Origin: Cohnella caldifontis
GTDB lineage: Bacteria; Bacillota; Bacilli; Paenibacillales; Paenibacillaceae
Reading direction: 5' to 3'
DNA: 64,000 bases
Assembly: GCF_029360585.1 (NCBI RefSeq)
Contig: NZ_JAQZSJ010000010.1
Coordinates: 1-64,000, forward strand
This document shows, one piece after another, positions 16,770-26,469 of this stretch (the stretch's first letter is position 1; each line of letters starts with the position of its first letter). The position numbers and the translations under genes were made by a program. The notes under the pieces are model-generated. The model did no database searches and had not been told where the DNA came from. It was given only the letters and a program-made list of their open reading frames with translations.

Positions 16770-18263
16770 TTATCGCCTAACTCGGTCGCGGAACTCCTTG
16801 GGCGTGCAGCCCGCGACTTTTTTGAAAATTTTATTGAAATACGCGGGGTCGGCGTAACCGATCCGTTCTCCCACCTCGTAGGTTTTCAGTCCGTTCCGGC
16901 CCCTTAGCAGTGCCTTGGCATGCTCGATGCGCACCGATATGAGGTAGTCCGTAATCGTCTCCCCGGTCTCCGTCTTGAACAGCTTGCTGAGATAGCTGGG
17001 CGTCAAATAGACCGTTTCGGCCAGCCGGCTGAGCTCGAGCTCCTCGGCGTAATGGCGCTGGATGTAAGCTTTGACCGTCTCGATCACGCGGTTCTCCGGC
17101 TTATCGCCGCGCTGCCGGCGGAAGCTCTCCTCCACGGCTCTCAAGTAGGCGGACATGAACGATTCCCGATCCGGAAACCGCTCGGGATCGGCCGCGGCAG
17201 CTTGCTCCGCGGGAGAGCCGCCGGCGAACGCGAGGACCGTCTCGCAGGCGGATTTCAATTCCGCCCAGGCGGGCTGTCCGCGGAACGCGTCTGCCAGCCA
17301 ATCCCGCAAGATCGCCAGCGCCCGGTCGGTGTCGGACAAGGAGACGGCTTCGCGGAAATCCCGGTCGAGCAGCACGACCGGATGAGCCGGCAGCGCCGTT
17401 TCGCTCCGCCTGGGCAGTCGGGCATGGCATTCGAACGCGGCCGCGCCGTCGCCGTACCAAGCGTGCCGGACCGCCTCCAGAGCCTCGGCATACGCCTCGC
17501 GCAGCCGGATCGCGCCCCGGTACACGTCGCTGGCGCCGATCCGGCCCCGGAATCCCGGCGGCAGGCGGCGAAGCAGCGTCTGCCCCAGCTCGCTCACGGT
17601 GTCGGCGTGGTCGCCTTCCCGGATGGCGACGGCGAACACCGCCCGTCCGTCGTCCCGCAACTCCGCCAGCCATTCCCTGTGCCAGGCTTCCGCCGCGGCG
17701 AGGACGTCCCGGGATCCTCCCGCTCCCCCGCCATGCGCGACGAACACCGCATAATGGTCCCGGAACGTCCCCGTCTCTTCCAACCAGCGGGACGCTTCCT
17801 CCCGGAGAGGAGCCGGCACCGTCTCGGCATCGCCGAACGACAGCAGGCGCAAGCCGTCCTCCGGCCGGATCGGCCGGTTGTCCCGTACCTCCTCCTCCAG
17901 CCGTCTCTTCGCCTTCTCCAGCAAAGCCGCGAGCTCGCCCGTATCCACCGGCTTCAGCAAATAATCCAAGGCGCCCAGTCGCAGCGCCTCGCGGGCGAAA
18001 TGGAAGTCGTCGAACCCGCTGAGCACGGCGAATCTCAGATGCGGCCGGAGGGTCCGCAGCTTCCCGATCAATTCGAGCCCGCTCATGTTCGGCATTTTCA
18101 TGTCGGTGATCAGCAGGTCGGCGTCCAGCCGGTCAATGTCCGAGAGCAGCTCCTGGCCGCCCGCGTACACGCCCGTCACTTCGCAATCGCAGCCGGCTTG
18201 AGCGATCAGCTTGGCCAGACCGAAGCGAATGCGTTCCTCGTCATCCACCAATGCGACTTTCAC
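16770..18263 (-). CDS. YesN-type response regulator with AraC output domain
   Basis: A 497-residue cytosolic two-component regulator. The receiver domain (residues 1-120) has acidic pocket DDEE, phospho-acceptor Asp in LLITDMKMPNMSG (about 54) and conserved LKPVD (about 105). A long poorly conserved middle follows, and the last 100 residues form an AraC-type double helix-turn-helix (LSRLAETVYLTPSYLSKLFK and GERIGYADPAYFNKIFKK). Such regulators control sugar ABC importers in Paenibacillus-like genomes, and the two permeases lie directly downstream. The gene overlaps the sensor-kinase frame by 23 bases. Because the kinase frame is broken, the regulator may be unphosphorylated or served by another sensor. 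Confidence 0.9.
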   Translation of the reverse strand: MKVALVDDEERIRFGLAKLIAQAGCDCEVTGVYAGGQELLSDIDRLDADLLITDMKMPNMSGLELIGKLRTLRPHLRFAVLSGFDDFHFAREALRLGALDYLLKPVDTGELAALLEKAKRRLEEEVRDNRPIRPEDGLRLLSFGDAETVPAPLREEASRWLEETGTFRDHYAVFVAHGGGAGGSRDVLAAAEAWHREWLAELRDDGRAVFAVAIREGDHADTVSELGQTLLRRLPPGFRGRIGASDVYRGAIRLREAYAEALEAVRHAWYGDGAAAFECHARLPRRSETALPAHPVVLLDRDFREAVSLSDTDRALAILRDWLADAFRGQPAWAELKSACETVLAFAGGSPAEQAAAADPERFPDRESFMSAYLRAVEESFRRQRGDKPENRVIETVKAYIQRHYAEELELSRLAETVYLTPSYLSKLFKTETGETITDYLISVRIEHAKALLRGRNGLKTYEVGERIGYADPAYFNKIFKKVAGCTPKEFRDRVRR

Positions 18264-20147
18264 CGCCTCCGCCTCCCTTCTCCCGTCTTGCCGCCGGCAA
18301 CCGGACGGTCACCTCGGTGCCTTCTCCCGGCCGGCTTTCGATGCGCAGCCCATATGTCTCTCCGAAGAGAAGCTTCAGCCGCTCGTTCACGTTGCGAAGG
18401 CCGATCCCCCGGTTCTCTCGGGACGCCGCGGCAGGATCCTCCAGCCTGCGGCGCAGCCGGGCCAGCTCGGCTTCGTCCATGCCGATCCCGTCGTCCCGGA
18501 CGGTAAACACATGATCGGCGCCCTCCAGCCGGTAAGCGATGCCGATCCGCATGCGCGGCTTCGCTTCGTCCAAGCCGTGGTAAACCGCGTTTTCGACGAT
18601 CGGCTGAAACAGCAGCTTCATGACCGGCAAATCCCGGTTCGCCGGCTCGTCGGGCAGCGTGAGGAAAAACCTGTTGCCGTACCGGTAATTCAGCAGCGTC
18701 ACGTACATGCCCAAATGCTCGAATTCTTTGGCGAGCGGGACCGTCTCCGAGCCCGCTCCGATTCCATAGCGCAGCAATTTGCCGAGCAATTGGGCCATGG
18801 AACTGACCTCCGCGTCGTCGCGGATGACCGCCGTCATCCGGATGGCTTCCAGCGTATTGTAGATGAAATGCGGGTTGATCTGGCTCTGCAGCGCGGCAAG
18901 CTCGGCCTCACGCTTCCGCTGGCCCGCCAAGTAGACGTCTTCGATCAACGATTTGATCCGGGACACCATCCGGTTGAACGCGCTGCCCGCGAGTCCCACC
19001 TCGTCCCGGCGTTTGACCGGGAACGCCACGTCCAGATTGCCCGATTGGACTTCTTTCATCACCCGGACGAGCGAGCGGAGCGGCCGCGTGAGCATGAACG
19101 TCAGCGCGATGGAAATGAGCAGCGCGAATCCGATGATCGCTCCGGCGGTCAGCAGCGTAAAGTCCCGGATCCGGCGAGGCTCCTCCATCAGGGCGCTCCG
19201 GGGGATCGTGACGAGGATTTTCCATCCCGTGTTTTCCGATTGCCGATAGATCGTCAGCACGGAACGGCCGTCCACGTCGGCATGGAAGCTGCCTTCCTTG
19301 CCCGTCGCGCCCTGCAGCAGCTCGCTGCGTCCGATGTTCTGCCCCAAATATTTCTTCTCGCTGTCGAATACGACCCGGCCTTCGTCGTCCACGATCAGCG
19401 TCGTCCCGTGCGTCACCCGGTCGAGGTCCTTGACGATGCTCTCGATCACCCCGATATTGGCGTCTACCGCGATCAAGCCTAACGTATCATAAGAAGTCCC
19501 GACGATTTCCCGCACGACGGTGAACACGTACCGCTTCGAGGAAGCGACGCCCGCCACCTCCTGGGTGCTGAGCAGCACCGGAGAGCCGCCGCCCTTTAGC
19601 GCGGCTTGCCGCCAAGTCTCGTAAACGGAGTTCAAATCGCTGCGTACGCTTTCGTTTTTCAGCACGTAGTAGGAATGCCCTACCTGTCGAACAGATAGAC
19701 GGTGTTGGTGCCTTCTTTGATGTTGTTCATGAAATAAATGCTGTTCTCGACCTGCGACCGGATTTGCAGCAGCACCCGGTACTCGTCAGACAAGACGCTT
19801 TCCCCTCCGTTGTCAGCGCTTGCGGAATCCGGCGCCGGCCGGTTTTCGTAGAAGCGGTTCGAAAGCTTGAGGCCGTCCTGGATCTGGGTCACGTAGGAGG
19901 GGATGATCGATATTTTCTTCATGTCTTCCATATAATCGTCCAGCTTGCCGATCATTCGGTCCGACACTTGCGACATATACGCAACCGTATTCCGTTCGAT
20001 CGATTCCGTATAACGTTCGGCCGACACGTAGCCGAGCCCGCCGATCGGCAGCACGATCAGGAACAGGAATACCGCGAGCAGCCGGCGCTCCATCCGTTCG
20101 GCCGGCCAAGCCAATATTCTCATCCATCCGCGAAACCAGGAAGTCAT
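18241..20147 (-). pseudogene. YesM-type sensor histidine kinase, interrupted by a frameshift
   Basis: Membrane sensor kinase, partner of the YesN regulator downstream. The 5' part (20147 to 19680) encodes a basic N-terminus, a membrane helix (LLAVFLFLIVLPIGGLGYV) and the start of the extracellular sensor, ending VYLFDR then TAG. The remainder, in another frame (from about 19678), resumes GHSYYVLKNESVRSDL and continues through sensor, second helix (AGAIIGFALLISIALTFML), HAMP and kinase domains with LQSQINPHFIYNTLEA (phospho-His) and GIGMDEAEL plus NRGIGLRNVNERL (ATP lid). Restoring one base after AGG TA would rejoin the frames as FDRYGHSYY. All domains are otherwise intact, so this is either a very recent mutation or a sequencing error. 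Confidence 0.8.
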
Positions 20148-20248
20148 GCCGCCTAACTCCCCTCGATGTTTGTATCGTGATTGTAGCATGAAATTAGGCT
20201 AACAAACGAGAGAAAGTTTCGATCGATAAGGCGTTTAAAAGACGTACA

Positions 20249-20277
20249 AGACCCCGCGGCAATCGCCGACGGGGTCT
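20249..20277 (-). terminator. Terminator of the pucR-like operon
   Basis: Stem AGACCCCG/CGGGGTCT with an inner CGGC/GCCG helix, just past the stop of the PucR-type gene. The T tract on the minus strand is weak and interrupted. Confidence 0.55.
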
Positions 20278-20299
20278 TTCTCACCTAGGAACCCGGCGG

Positions 20300-22042
20300 T
20301 CAAGGCGCCCGAATCCCCCTTCGAACCGGATACGGCCTGTCCGCTGCCTTCCGCTTCGCGGCGGACCCTTGCCCGTTGCGATGCGCGATCTCCGCGGCTG
20401 CCGCGGACGAGGACGTCTCCGAGATTTCCCCGACCTTAAGCGCCAGTTGCAGCAGCAGCTTCGTCTCGGGATCGTCCAGGCGTTGCCCCAGCTCGTCCTT
20501 GATCCTCTCCAGCCGGTAATTGACCGTATTATAATGAACGAACATCCGCTCCGCCGTCTCTTTGGCATTGCAGCCGCATTGGAAATAGGTACGCAAGGTT
20601 TGCATCAGCGAGCCTTGGTTCCGAACGTCGAGCTCCTGCAGCGGCTGAAGATACAGCCTTCTGAATTCCGCCAGCTCTTCGGTTTCGAGCAGCCGGTACA
20701 GCAAGAAATACACGCCTAGCTCCCCATATCGCACGACGGAATCCTGCAGCCCGCAGATCCCCCGGACCTCCGCGGCTCTTTTCGCGTCCCGGTAGCTGTC
20801 CGGCACCGCATCCTGGTTTTCGGCGGTTCTTCCGAGGCAGAGCGTCGCTTGTTTTCCCTGCAGCACGCTCTGCATGCTTTGCCACAGCGCATCGATCGAT
20901 TCCGTTCGTTCCGGAACGAACGTTTCCCCCATGGAGGGCGGAAAGGCGATCAAAACCGCAAGCTCGCCCTCCATCACCGTCCACCTAGCCTCCAGCGGCC
21001 GATTCCCGCCGTTCGAATGGAAGCGTTTGGCCAACCCCTGCAGCTCCCGCACGTCCGGCTGACGGTCCCGGAAGGACACCACCCCGACGAGATAGGAAGC
21101 GTTCGCTTGCAGCGGGCAGCCGCATGCCTCGGCGCGCAAGCGCAAATCCACGGCCGAGACCATTCGGCCGGCCATCCAGTCCTGGAGAAACTGGTCCACG
21201 TATTTGGCCTCGATGATTTGCCTGGCTTGCAGATTGCTGATTTCGAAGCCGATCAGACGGCCGGCCCAAATCAGCGTCAGCATATCCGCGACTCCGCATT
21301 CCTGCTCATGTTCCATCAAGATCAATAGATGGCCGCTGGCGATATCGTCCGTCGCTTTGGCGATCCGTACGCGCATGCTGCGTCCCCGGATCGGCAGAAA
21401 GCAGGTTTCCCGGTCGCGGTCGGCCCGCAGCTCCGCCCAGCCGGCTTCCTCGATCCCGGCGCAGAGCGCCTCCGCAGCGGGAGACGCCGTCCAACGGTCG
21501 CCCGGATCCAGCAGCGCGACGGGATGGCCGATCAGCCGTTCCAAGTGTTCCAGAAAAGCGGGAAGCCCGTCCCCGCGCAGCAGTACGCGGGACAGGCGTT
21601 GCACCCTGCCTTGGAGGACGGACAGATCCTTCGATTCCGAAACCAATACCCGCTCCATGACTTCCCTTACGACGTCGGAGAACGTGGTGCCGGGCGGCAG
21701 CTCGATCAAGGGCATCCCATACCGGTTCGCGGCCTCCACCGCGGCAGGCGGAACCGCGTCGAAAAACCGCTTCGTTTTGACGCCAAGCGCCACGACCCCT
21801 CTCTGCGCCAGCTCGGCGATCAAGGTCACGAGCACCTCCGGATCGTGTTTGAACGGGTAGCCGGTCGTCATCAGGAATTCGCCCGGTCGAACCCAGTCGA
21901 CGACATCCGGCACTTCCATGACGTTGATTCGGGTGATGGCTCTCTCCAGGCCGGCATCTCCTCCGAGCATGACCGCATCTTTGAAATGGGGGATGTCGAA
22001 CAGGTCGCGCACCCTAAATCCTTCATAATCCGAGGTTTCCAT
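20300..22042 (-). CDS. PucR-family transcriptional regulator
   Basis: A 580-residue regulator of the PucR type, named after the purine-catabolism activator of B. subtilis. The N-terminal PucR domain (about 1-130) shows LERAITRINVMEVPDVVDWV and RPGEFLMTTGYPFKHD. The C-terminal helix-turn-helix is CNAKETAERMFVHYNTVNYR followed by LERIKDELG (about 500-530). The last 40 residues are a basic low-complexity tail. The start is ATG at 22042, with AAGGAGG six bases upstream, overlapping the preceding hydrolase gene by 20 bases. As the last gene of a transport-and-hydrolase cluster for ureide-like nitrogen sources, it likely senses the pathway substrate or product. Confidence 0.85.
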   Translation of the reverse strand: METSDYEGFRVRDLFDIPHFKDAVMLGGDAGLERAITRINVMEVPDVVDWVRPGEFLMTTGYPFKHDPEVLVTLIAELAQRGVVALGVKTKRFFDAVPPAAVEAANRYGMPLIELPPGTTFSDVVREVMERVLVSESKDLSVLQGRVQRLSRVLLRGDGLPAFLEHLERLIGHPVALLDPGDRWTASPAAEALCAGIEEAGWAELRADRDRETCFLPIRGRSMRVRIAKATDDIASGHLLILMEHEQECGVADMLTLIWAGRLIGFEISNLQARQIIEAKYVDQFLQDWMAGRMVSAVDLRLRAEACGCPLQANASYLVGVVSFRDRQPDVRELQGLAKRFHSNGGNRPLEARWTVMEGELAVLIAFPPSMGETFVPERTESIDALWQSMQSVLQGKQATLCLGRTAENQDAVPDSYRDAKRAAEVRGICGLQDSVVRYGELGVYFLLYRLLETEELAEFRRLYLQPLQELDVRNQGSLMQTLRTYFQCGCNAKETAERMFVHYNTVNYRLERIKDELGQRLDDPETKLLLQLALKVGEISETSSSAAAAEIAHRNGQGSAAKRKAADRPYPVRRGIRAP

Positions 22043-22751
22043 GCCGTGCCTCCTTCCCCCGGAGCTCGCCGAGCGACCGGATCCATTCTTCCGAACGGGC
22101 CGTCCACCCGAAGATGCCGCCCTGCTGCCGCACCATGCGGATCGCGGCTTCATGGTCGGCCGGATCGAATGCGGCGCAGGCATCCTCGAGCACCAGGCAG
22201 CGGAATCCCCGGTCGTTGGCCTCCCGCAAGGTGGTATGCACGCAGACATGCGTCGTCACTCCGCACAGGATCAGCGACCCGATGCCCCGTTCCGTCAGGA
22301 GGGATTCGAGTCTTGTCCGGTAAAACGCCCCTTTGCCCGGTTTATCGACGACCGTCTCGCCCGGGATCGGAGCCAGCTCGTCCAGGATCGCATGCCCCGG
22401 TTCCCCCCGAATCAGAATGCGCCCCATCGGCCCCGGATCTCCGATGCCCGCGCCTTGCCGCCGGCTTCTCTCCAGCTTCGCGGGAGGACAATCGGACAAA
22501 TCCGGCAAATGCCCCTCCCGCGTATGAACGACCTGCAGCCCCGCGGCCCGGGCGGCGGCCAACACGCGCTCGATGACGGGCACGATGCGCCTGGCGGGCT
22601 TAATGTTGTTCCCCAGCCGTTCGCCGAAGCCGCCGGGGGAGCAGAAGTCGTTCTGCATGTCGATGACGACAAGCGCCGCCGCGCCGGGTTCGAACTCATA
22701 CGGATAGGGGAGTGCCCGTTCCAACACCGCTCTGCTCCGTTCGCCTGCCAT
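22023..22751 (-). CDS. Isochorismatase-family cysteine hydrolase (biuret/triuret hydrolase paralogue)
   Basis: A 242-residue cytosolic amidohydrolase of the isochorismatase fold. The catalytic triad is visible: Asp31 in VVIDMQNDF, Lys137 in VVDKPGKGAF and Cys170 in GVTTHVCVHTT. It shares with the BiuH-like protein at 30 kb the blocks [19 protein letters not shown] and REANDRGF, so it is a paralogue acting on a similar small carbamoyl compound. Known family activities include biuret, triuret, N-carbamoylsarcosine and ureidoacrylate hydrolysis. Triuret hydrolase (TrtA-like) is attractive because its product would feed BiuH, but this is inference. It follows the cupin by six bases and overlaps pucR by 20. 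Confidence 0.8.
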   Translation of the reverse strand: MAGERSRAVLERALPYPYEFEPGAAALVVIDMQNDFCSPGGFGERLGNNIKPARRIVPVIERVLAAARAAGLQVVHTREGHLPDLSDCPPAKLERSRRQGAGIGDPGPMGRILIRGEPGHAILDELAPIPGETVVDKPGKGAFYRTRLESLLTERGIGSLILCGVTTHVCVHTTLREANDRGFRCLVLEDACAAFDPADHEAAIRMVRQQGGIFGWTARSEEWIRSLGELRGKEARHGNLGL

Positions 22752-22757
22752 CTCCTT

Positions 22758-23204
22758 CTACCCCCCTGCCCGTTCCAGCGGTTTTTCCGTCGGGACGGGC
22801 ACCTTCGTCGTCCCGAAAAACCGGTTGTCGGGCACGTTCTCCTCCACGGGCATAAAGATGCTGATCTGCTCCGTAGGCAGCGTGTCGTCGTTCACGACCG
22901 AGTGGATGACGCCGGCCGGCACATGGAACGTGTCCCCGGCCTGATACGATTTCCATTCCCCATTGCAGAGCAGCCGGACTTTTCCGACCGTAATATGGAT
23001 GATCTCGGCCACGTCGTGGTAGTGGGGGAGCACCGCTCCTCCCACCCCGATCTTCTCCCACAGGACCGAACTGGCGCGGACGCCGAGGGCATCCGCCTCC
23101 GCGGCGGATACGATCTCCCGGTGGTACAGGTGTACGTGATCCGGCATCCGCGACCAAGGCATCTCCGAAGCGGATTTTACGACAGTCTGACGGGCCAAGG
23201 CCAT
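22758..23204 (-). CDS. Cupin-domain protein of the ureide cluster
   Basis: A 148-residue single-domain cupin. The metal-site motif 1 is LPHYHDVAEIIHITVGKVRL (His, His and Glu ligands), and motif 2 is DTFHVPAGVIHSVVNDD with a further His. Such small cupins act as dioxygenases, isomerases, epimerases or ligand sensors; the precise role is not decided by sequence. I start at ATG 23204, with GGAGGG eight bases before it; an upstream GTG at 23270 overlaps the binding-protein stop. It lies between the ABC binding protein and the second hydrolase in an apparent operon, so it is likely part of the same pathway. Confidence 0.75.
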   Translation of the reverse strand: MALARQTVVKSASEMPWSRMPDHVHLYHREIVSAAEADALGVRASSVLWEKIGVGGAVLPHYHDVAEIIHITVGKVRLLCNGEWKSYQAGDTFHVPAGVIHSVVNDDTLPTEQISIFMPVEENVPDNRFFGTTKVPVPTEKPLERAGG

Positions 23205-23266
23205 GCCCCGTTCCCTCCTTCCACGGAACTTTTCCAACCCCGCGCCCGCGAGGAACGCGTCTTGCG

Positions 23267-24448
23267 TCACTTCGGGATGTTGCCGACGACGCCCTTGACC
23301 AAATAATCCATCGATTCCAGCTGCTCCACCGTCAGCGTCTCCCCGTCCTTGATTTTGACGGCGCCCGATTGATCCTCGATCGGCCCCTTAAACGGATTCA
23401 GCGTACCGTCCAGCAGTCCCTTTTTCTTCTCCTCGACCAACTGCTTCGCGTCGTCCGGAACGCCCGCGCCGAAATCCGTCAACCGCACGACGTCGTCCGC
23501 GATCGTGCCGCGGTATTTACCGTCGTACTTGCTCCCTTTGAACTTGCCCTCCACCGCCGTCTTGACCATATCGACGAACAGGTCCGACCAGTTCCAGACG
23601 GAGCCGGTAATCCAGCCGTTCGGCGCCAGGGGCGACGCGTCCGCATGGTAGCCCACGGTCTTGATTCCCGCGCGCTCGGCGGTTTCGATGACCGTCTTCG
23701 TGCAGTCTTGATGCTGCGTCAGCACGTCTACGCCGCCGTCGATCAGCGAGTTCGCCGCGTTAGCCTGCTGGCCGGGATCGCACCAACTGCCGGTGAAGAC
23801 GACCGACGTCGAGGCGTTCGGGTTTACCGACTTCGCCCCGAGCTCGAACGCGTTGACGTTCAGCAGCACCTGCGGAATCGGCACCGATACGATGTACCCG
23901 AGCTTGCCGGATTTGGACATTTTGCCCGCCGCGACGCCGGCTAAATATACGGGCTGCCAGATCGTGCCGAAATAAGTGCCGAGATTGTCCGCCGTTTTCA
24001 AGCCGCCCTGGTGGAAAAAGACGACGTCCGGATGGCGTTTCGCGACGTTGAGCGCCGGATCGAGATGTCCGTAGGAAGTCGGGAAAATGATTTTGGCTCC
24101 GTCCTTGATCATCTGCTCCATGACGCGTTCGGCTTCCGCCGTCTCCGGTACGTTCTCCGCGCGCAGCACCTTCAGATCGGGAAACGCCTTCTCCACCGCC
24201 TCGCTGCCGAGGTATGCCGCCTGGTTATAGCCGTAATCGTCCTTCGTGCCGACGAAAATGAACCCGACCGCGGTGCCGCCCGTACCCGGAGCGGCGGATG
24301 CCGCCGGGGCGGAAGCCGGGGCCGACCCGGACGCTTCCGGGCGCTCTTGGCCGGAGCCGGGTTGGCTGCAGCCGCTTAGAACGGCTGCGAACAGCAGGAC
24401 GCACATCAGGAAAATGCCGGCGAACTTCCTCGAACTCTTCGTTTTCAT
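23267..24448 (-). CDS. BMP-family substrate-binding lipoprotein
   Basis: Surface lipoprotein, 393 residues, of the BMP/Med family (NupN, TmpC relatives), which bind nucleosides, purines or related compounds. The type II signal ends at lipobox VLSGC (Cys27), followed by a Ser/Ala/Pro linker. The domain begins VGFIFVGTKDDYGYNQAAY and contains FFHQGGLKTADNLGTYFGTI and VLTQHQDCTKTVIETAERAG. It follows two permease genes and an ATPase that together complete an importer. Because the flanking genes degrade biuret-like compounds, the ligand may be a ureide instead of a nucleoside. Confidence 0.9.
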   Translation of the reverse strand: MKTKSSRKFAGIFLMCVLLFAAVLSGCSQPGSGQERPEASGSAPASAPAASAAPGTGGTAVGFIFVGTKDDYGYNQAAYLGSEAVEKAFPDLKVLRAENVPETAEAERVMEQMIKDGAKIIFPTSYGHLDPALNVAKRHPDVVFFHQGGLKTADNLGTYFGTIWQPVYLAGVAAGKMSKSGKLGYIVSVPIPQVLLNVNAFELGAKSVNPNASTSVVFTGSWCDPGQQANAANSLIDGGVDVLTQHQDCTKTVIETAERAGIKTVGYHADASPLAPNGWITGSVWNWSDLFVDMVKTAVEGKFKGSKYDGKYRGTIADDVVRLTDFGAGVPDDAKQLVEEKKKGLLDGTLNPFKGPIEDQSGAVKIKDGETLTVEQLESMDYLVKGVVGNIPK

Positions 24449-24490
24449 TGGTTTCCCTCCATGTATATAGACAATGGCGTGAAGCTCCGG

Positions 24491-25405
24491 TTACCCGCCC
24501 GCTTCGCCGCTAAACACGCGGCCCAAGCCTTCGGGCGTCGAACTTTGCCTTCTGCGTTCCACGAGAAGAAGCGCCGCGATCGTCAGCAGATAAGGCAGCA
24601 TGAACAGGAAAAACGGCGAAATCGGCAAGCCCTGCTGCTGGACGGTCAATTGGAGCGCTTGCGCCGCCCCGAACAAGTAGGCGCCGAGCATGGCCCGGGC
24701 CGGTTTCCATGACGCGAAGATCACCAGCGCCACGGCGACGACTCCCCGGCCTTGGGTCATGTTCTCCACCCAGCTGTGCGTGTAGGCGACCGACAGCTGG
24801 ACGCCGCCGATTCCCGCCAGGAAGCCGCCGGCCAGCACCGCCGCGCCTCGGACAAGCTTCGGGTTGATTCCGCTGGCGAACAGCACTTCTTCCCGCTCGC
24901 CCGCCGCGCGCAGCATGATGCCGAGCCGGGTTCGGAACAGCAGGAACCAAAGGCAGGGGACGAGCAGAATGGACAAGTAGGTCAGCGGGTCGTGCCGGAA
25001 CAAAACATCGCCGAGAAACGGGATATCCGACAGCCAAGGAATCGGAACGGGATTGAACCCGACGATCCGTTCGCTGACGAAGCTGCGTCCGAAAAACGCG
25101 GTGATCCCCATTCCGAAGAACATCAGGGTCAGTCCGGTCGCCAATTGGTTGGCTTTGCGGACGATGACGAGGTAGGCGTGAATCGCGGCGACGAGCAGGC
25201 CGCACAGGCCGCCGGCCAAGGTTCCGAGCCAAGGGTTCCCGGTCCAGACGGTAACGGCGAAGCCGCCCATCGCGCCGCCGAGCATCGAGCCTTCGGTGCC
25301 GAGATTGATCACCCCGGCCCGCTCCGACAATAGTTCCCCTTGGGAGGCCAGCATGACCGACGTGCCGGACCGCAGCGCCCCCGCGAGAATATCCGAGAGG
25401 ATCAT
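24491..25405 (-). CDS. ABC transporter permease (NupQ/BmpD type)
   Basis: A 304-residue membrane permease of the branched-chain/BMP type (BPD_transp_2), with about eight helices. LSERAGVINLGTEGSMLGGA near residue 30 is the family signature. Its ATG overlaps the stop of the other permease (ATGA), and it is followed after 42 bases by the binding-protein gene. It forms the heterodimeric channel with the 25.4-26.5 kb permease. Confidence 0.9.
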   Translation of the reverse strand: MILSDILAGALRSGTSVMLASQGELLSERAGVINLGTEGSMLGGAMGGFAVTVWTGNPWLGTLAGGLCGLLVAAIHAYLVIVRKANQLATGLTLMFFGMGITAFFGRSFVSERIVGFNPVPIPWLSDIPFLGDVLFRHDPLTYLSILLVPCLWFLLFRTRLGIMLRAAGEREEVLFASGINPKLVRGAAVLAGGFLAGIGGVQLSVAYTHSWVENMTQGRGVVAVALVIFASWKPARAMLGAYLFGAAQALQLTVQQQGLPISPFFLFMLPYLLTIAALLLVERRRQSSTPEGLGRVFSGEAGG

Positions 25406-26469
25406 CGCTTCCCCCTCCTTCCGGCGCCGAGCAGGAAGAACAGAACCAGGGCCATCAGGATGTGCACGGAGGAGGAAGGCAGACCCGAACCGATCTCAAG
25501 CGAATTGCCCGCCACCCCGATCATGCCGATCAGGAACGCCGTCAACATCAGCCGAAGCGGGTGGTTCCAAGCCATCCAAGCCGCCAGAAAACCCAGATAA
25601 CCGTAATTGGCTCCGGTGGCGGGACGCAGCCGGCCTTCGATCCCGGCGATTTCGATCATGCCCGCGATCCCCGCCAGCATGCCGGCCGCCACAAGCACCC
25701 AGAAGTACATCGCGTTCAGCCGGAATCCCGCCCGTTCCGCCGCAAGCCGGTTGCCGCCCAACACGCGGATGCGGAAGCCGAATCGGGTTTTCGCGAGCAC
25801 GAACCAGACGACCGCGGCAAGAGCGGCGGCGATCGCGAAGCCGACGTGCAGCCGGGTTCCGTTCAAAACCGGCAGCCGGAGCGCGGGGGAGATTTCCGGC
25901 GAGAAGGGCCAGTTGAACGACCCGGGGTCTTTGAGCAGGCCGTGCACGAAGAAACCTACCGTGAATGTGGCGACGTAGTTGAGCAGCAAGCTCGTAATCG
26001 TCTCATTGAGCCGGCCTTTCACCTTGAGAAAAGCCGTGATCGCCGCCCATACCCCGCCGCCGAGCGCGCCGGCCAGCAGCATCGCCGGGATCCCGATCCA
26101 AGCCGGAGCCTGGTTCAGATAGAAAACCGCGAACCAAGTGGAGAACAGGGCGCCGATGGCCAGCTGCCCTTCCCCTCCGACGTTGACGAGCCCGGCTTTC
26201 GCCGGCAGCGCGGCCGCTAGCCCGGTCAATAGGATCGGCGTCGCCTTGATCAGCACTTCCCCGAAACCGTACAGGTCGCCGAACGCGGATTTGACCATGG
26301 TCACATACAGCTGAATCGGATTGATCCCGTAAGCGGACAAGAACAAGCCGTAAAGAACGAACGGGGCCAGGACGATAACCGCCGTCCATGCCGCCGGCTT
26401 GATTCTCTCGCGCAGACGCAGCGCCGTGTCCGCGGGCACGAGGACGGCGCCGGTCGTGTCCGTTTTCAT
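25402..26469 (-). CDS. ABC transporter permease (NupP/BmpC type)
   Basis: A 355-residue membrane permease of the BMP-type importer. The first helix (AWTAVIVLAPFVLYGLFLSA) is followed by the family signature PAKAGLVNVGGEGQLAIGAL near residue 95. The start overlaps the ATPase stop by four bases (ATGA), giving a tightly coupled ATPase-permease-permease order as in B. subtilis nupOPQ. Confidence 0.9.
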   Translation of the reverse strand: MKTDTTGAVLVPADTALRLRERIKPAAWTAVIVLAPFVLYGLFLSAYGINPIQLYVTMVKSAFGDLYGFGEVLIKATPILLTGLAAALPAKAGLVNVGGEGQLAIGALFSTWFAVFYLNQAPAWIGIPAMLLAGALGGGVWAAITAFLKVKGRLNETITSLLLNYVATFTVGFFVHGLLKDPGSFNWPFSPEISPALRLPVLNGTRLHVGFAIAAALAAVVWFVLAKTRFGFRIRVLGGNRLAAERAGFRLNAMYFWVLVAAGMLAGIAGMIEIAGIEGRLRPATGANYGYLGFLAAWMAWNHPLRLMLTAFLIGMIGVAGNSLEIGSGLPSSSVHILMALVLFFLLGAGRRGKR

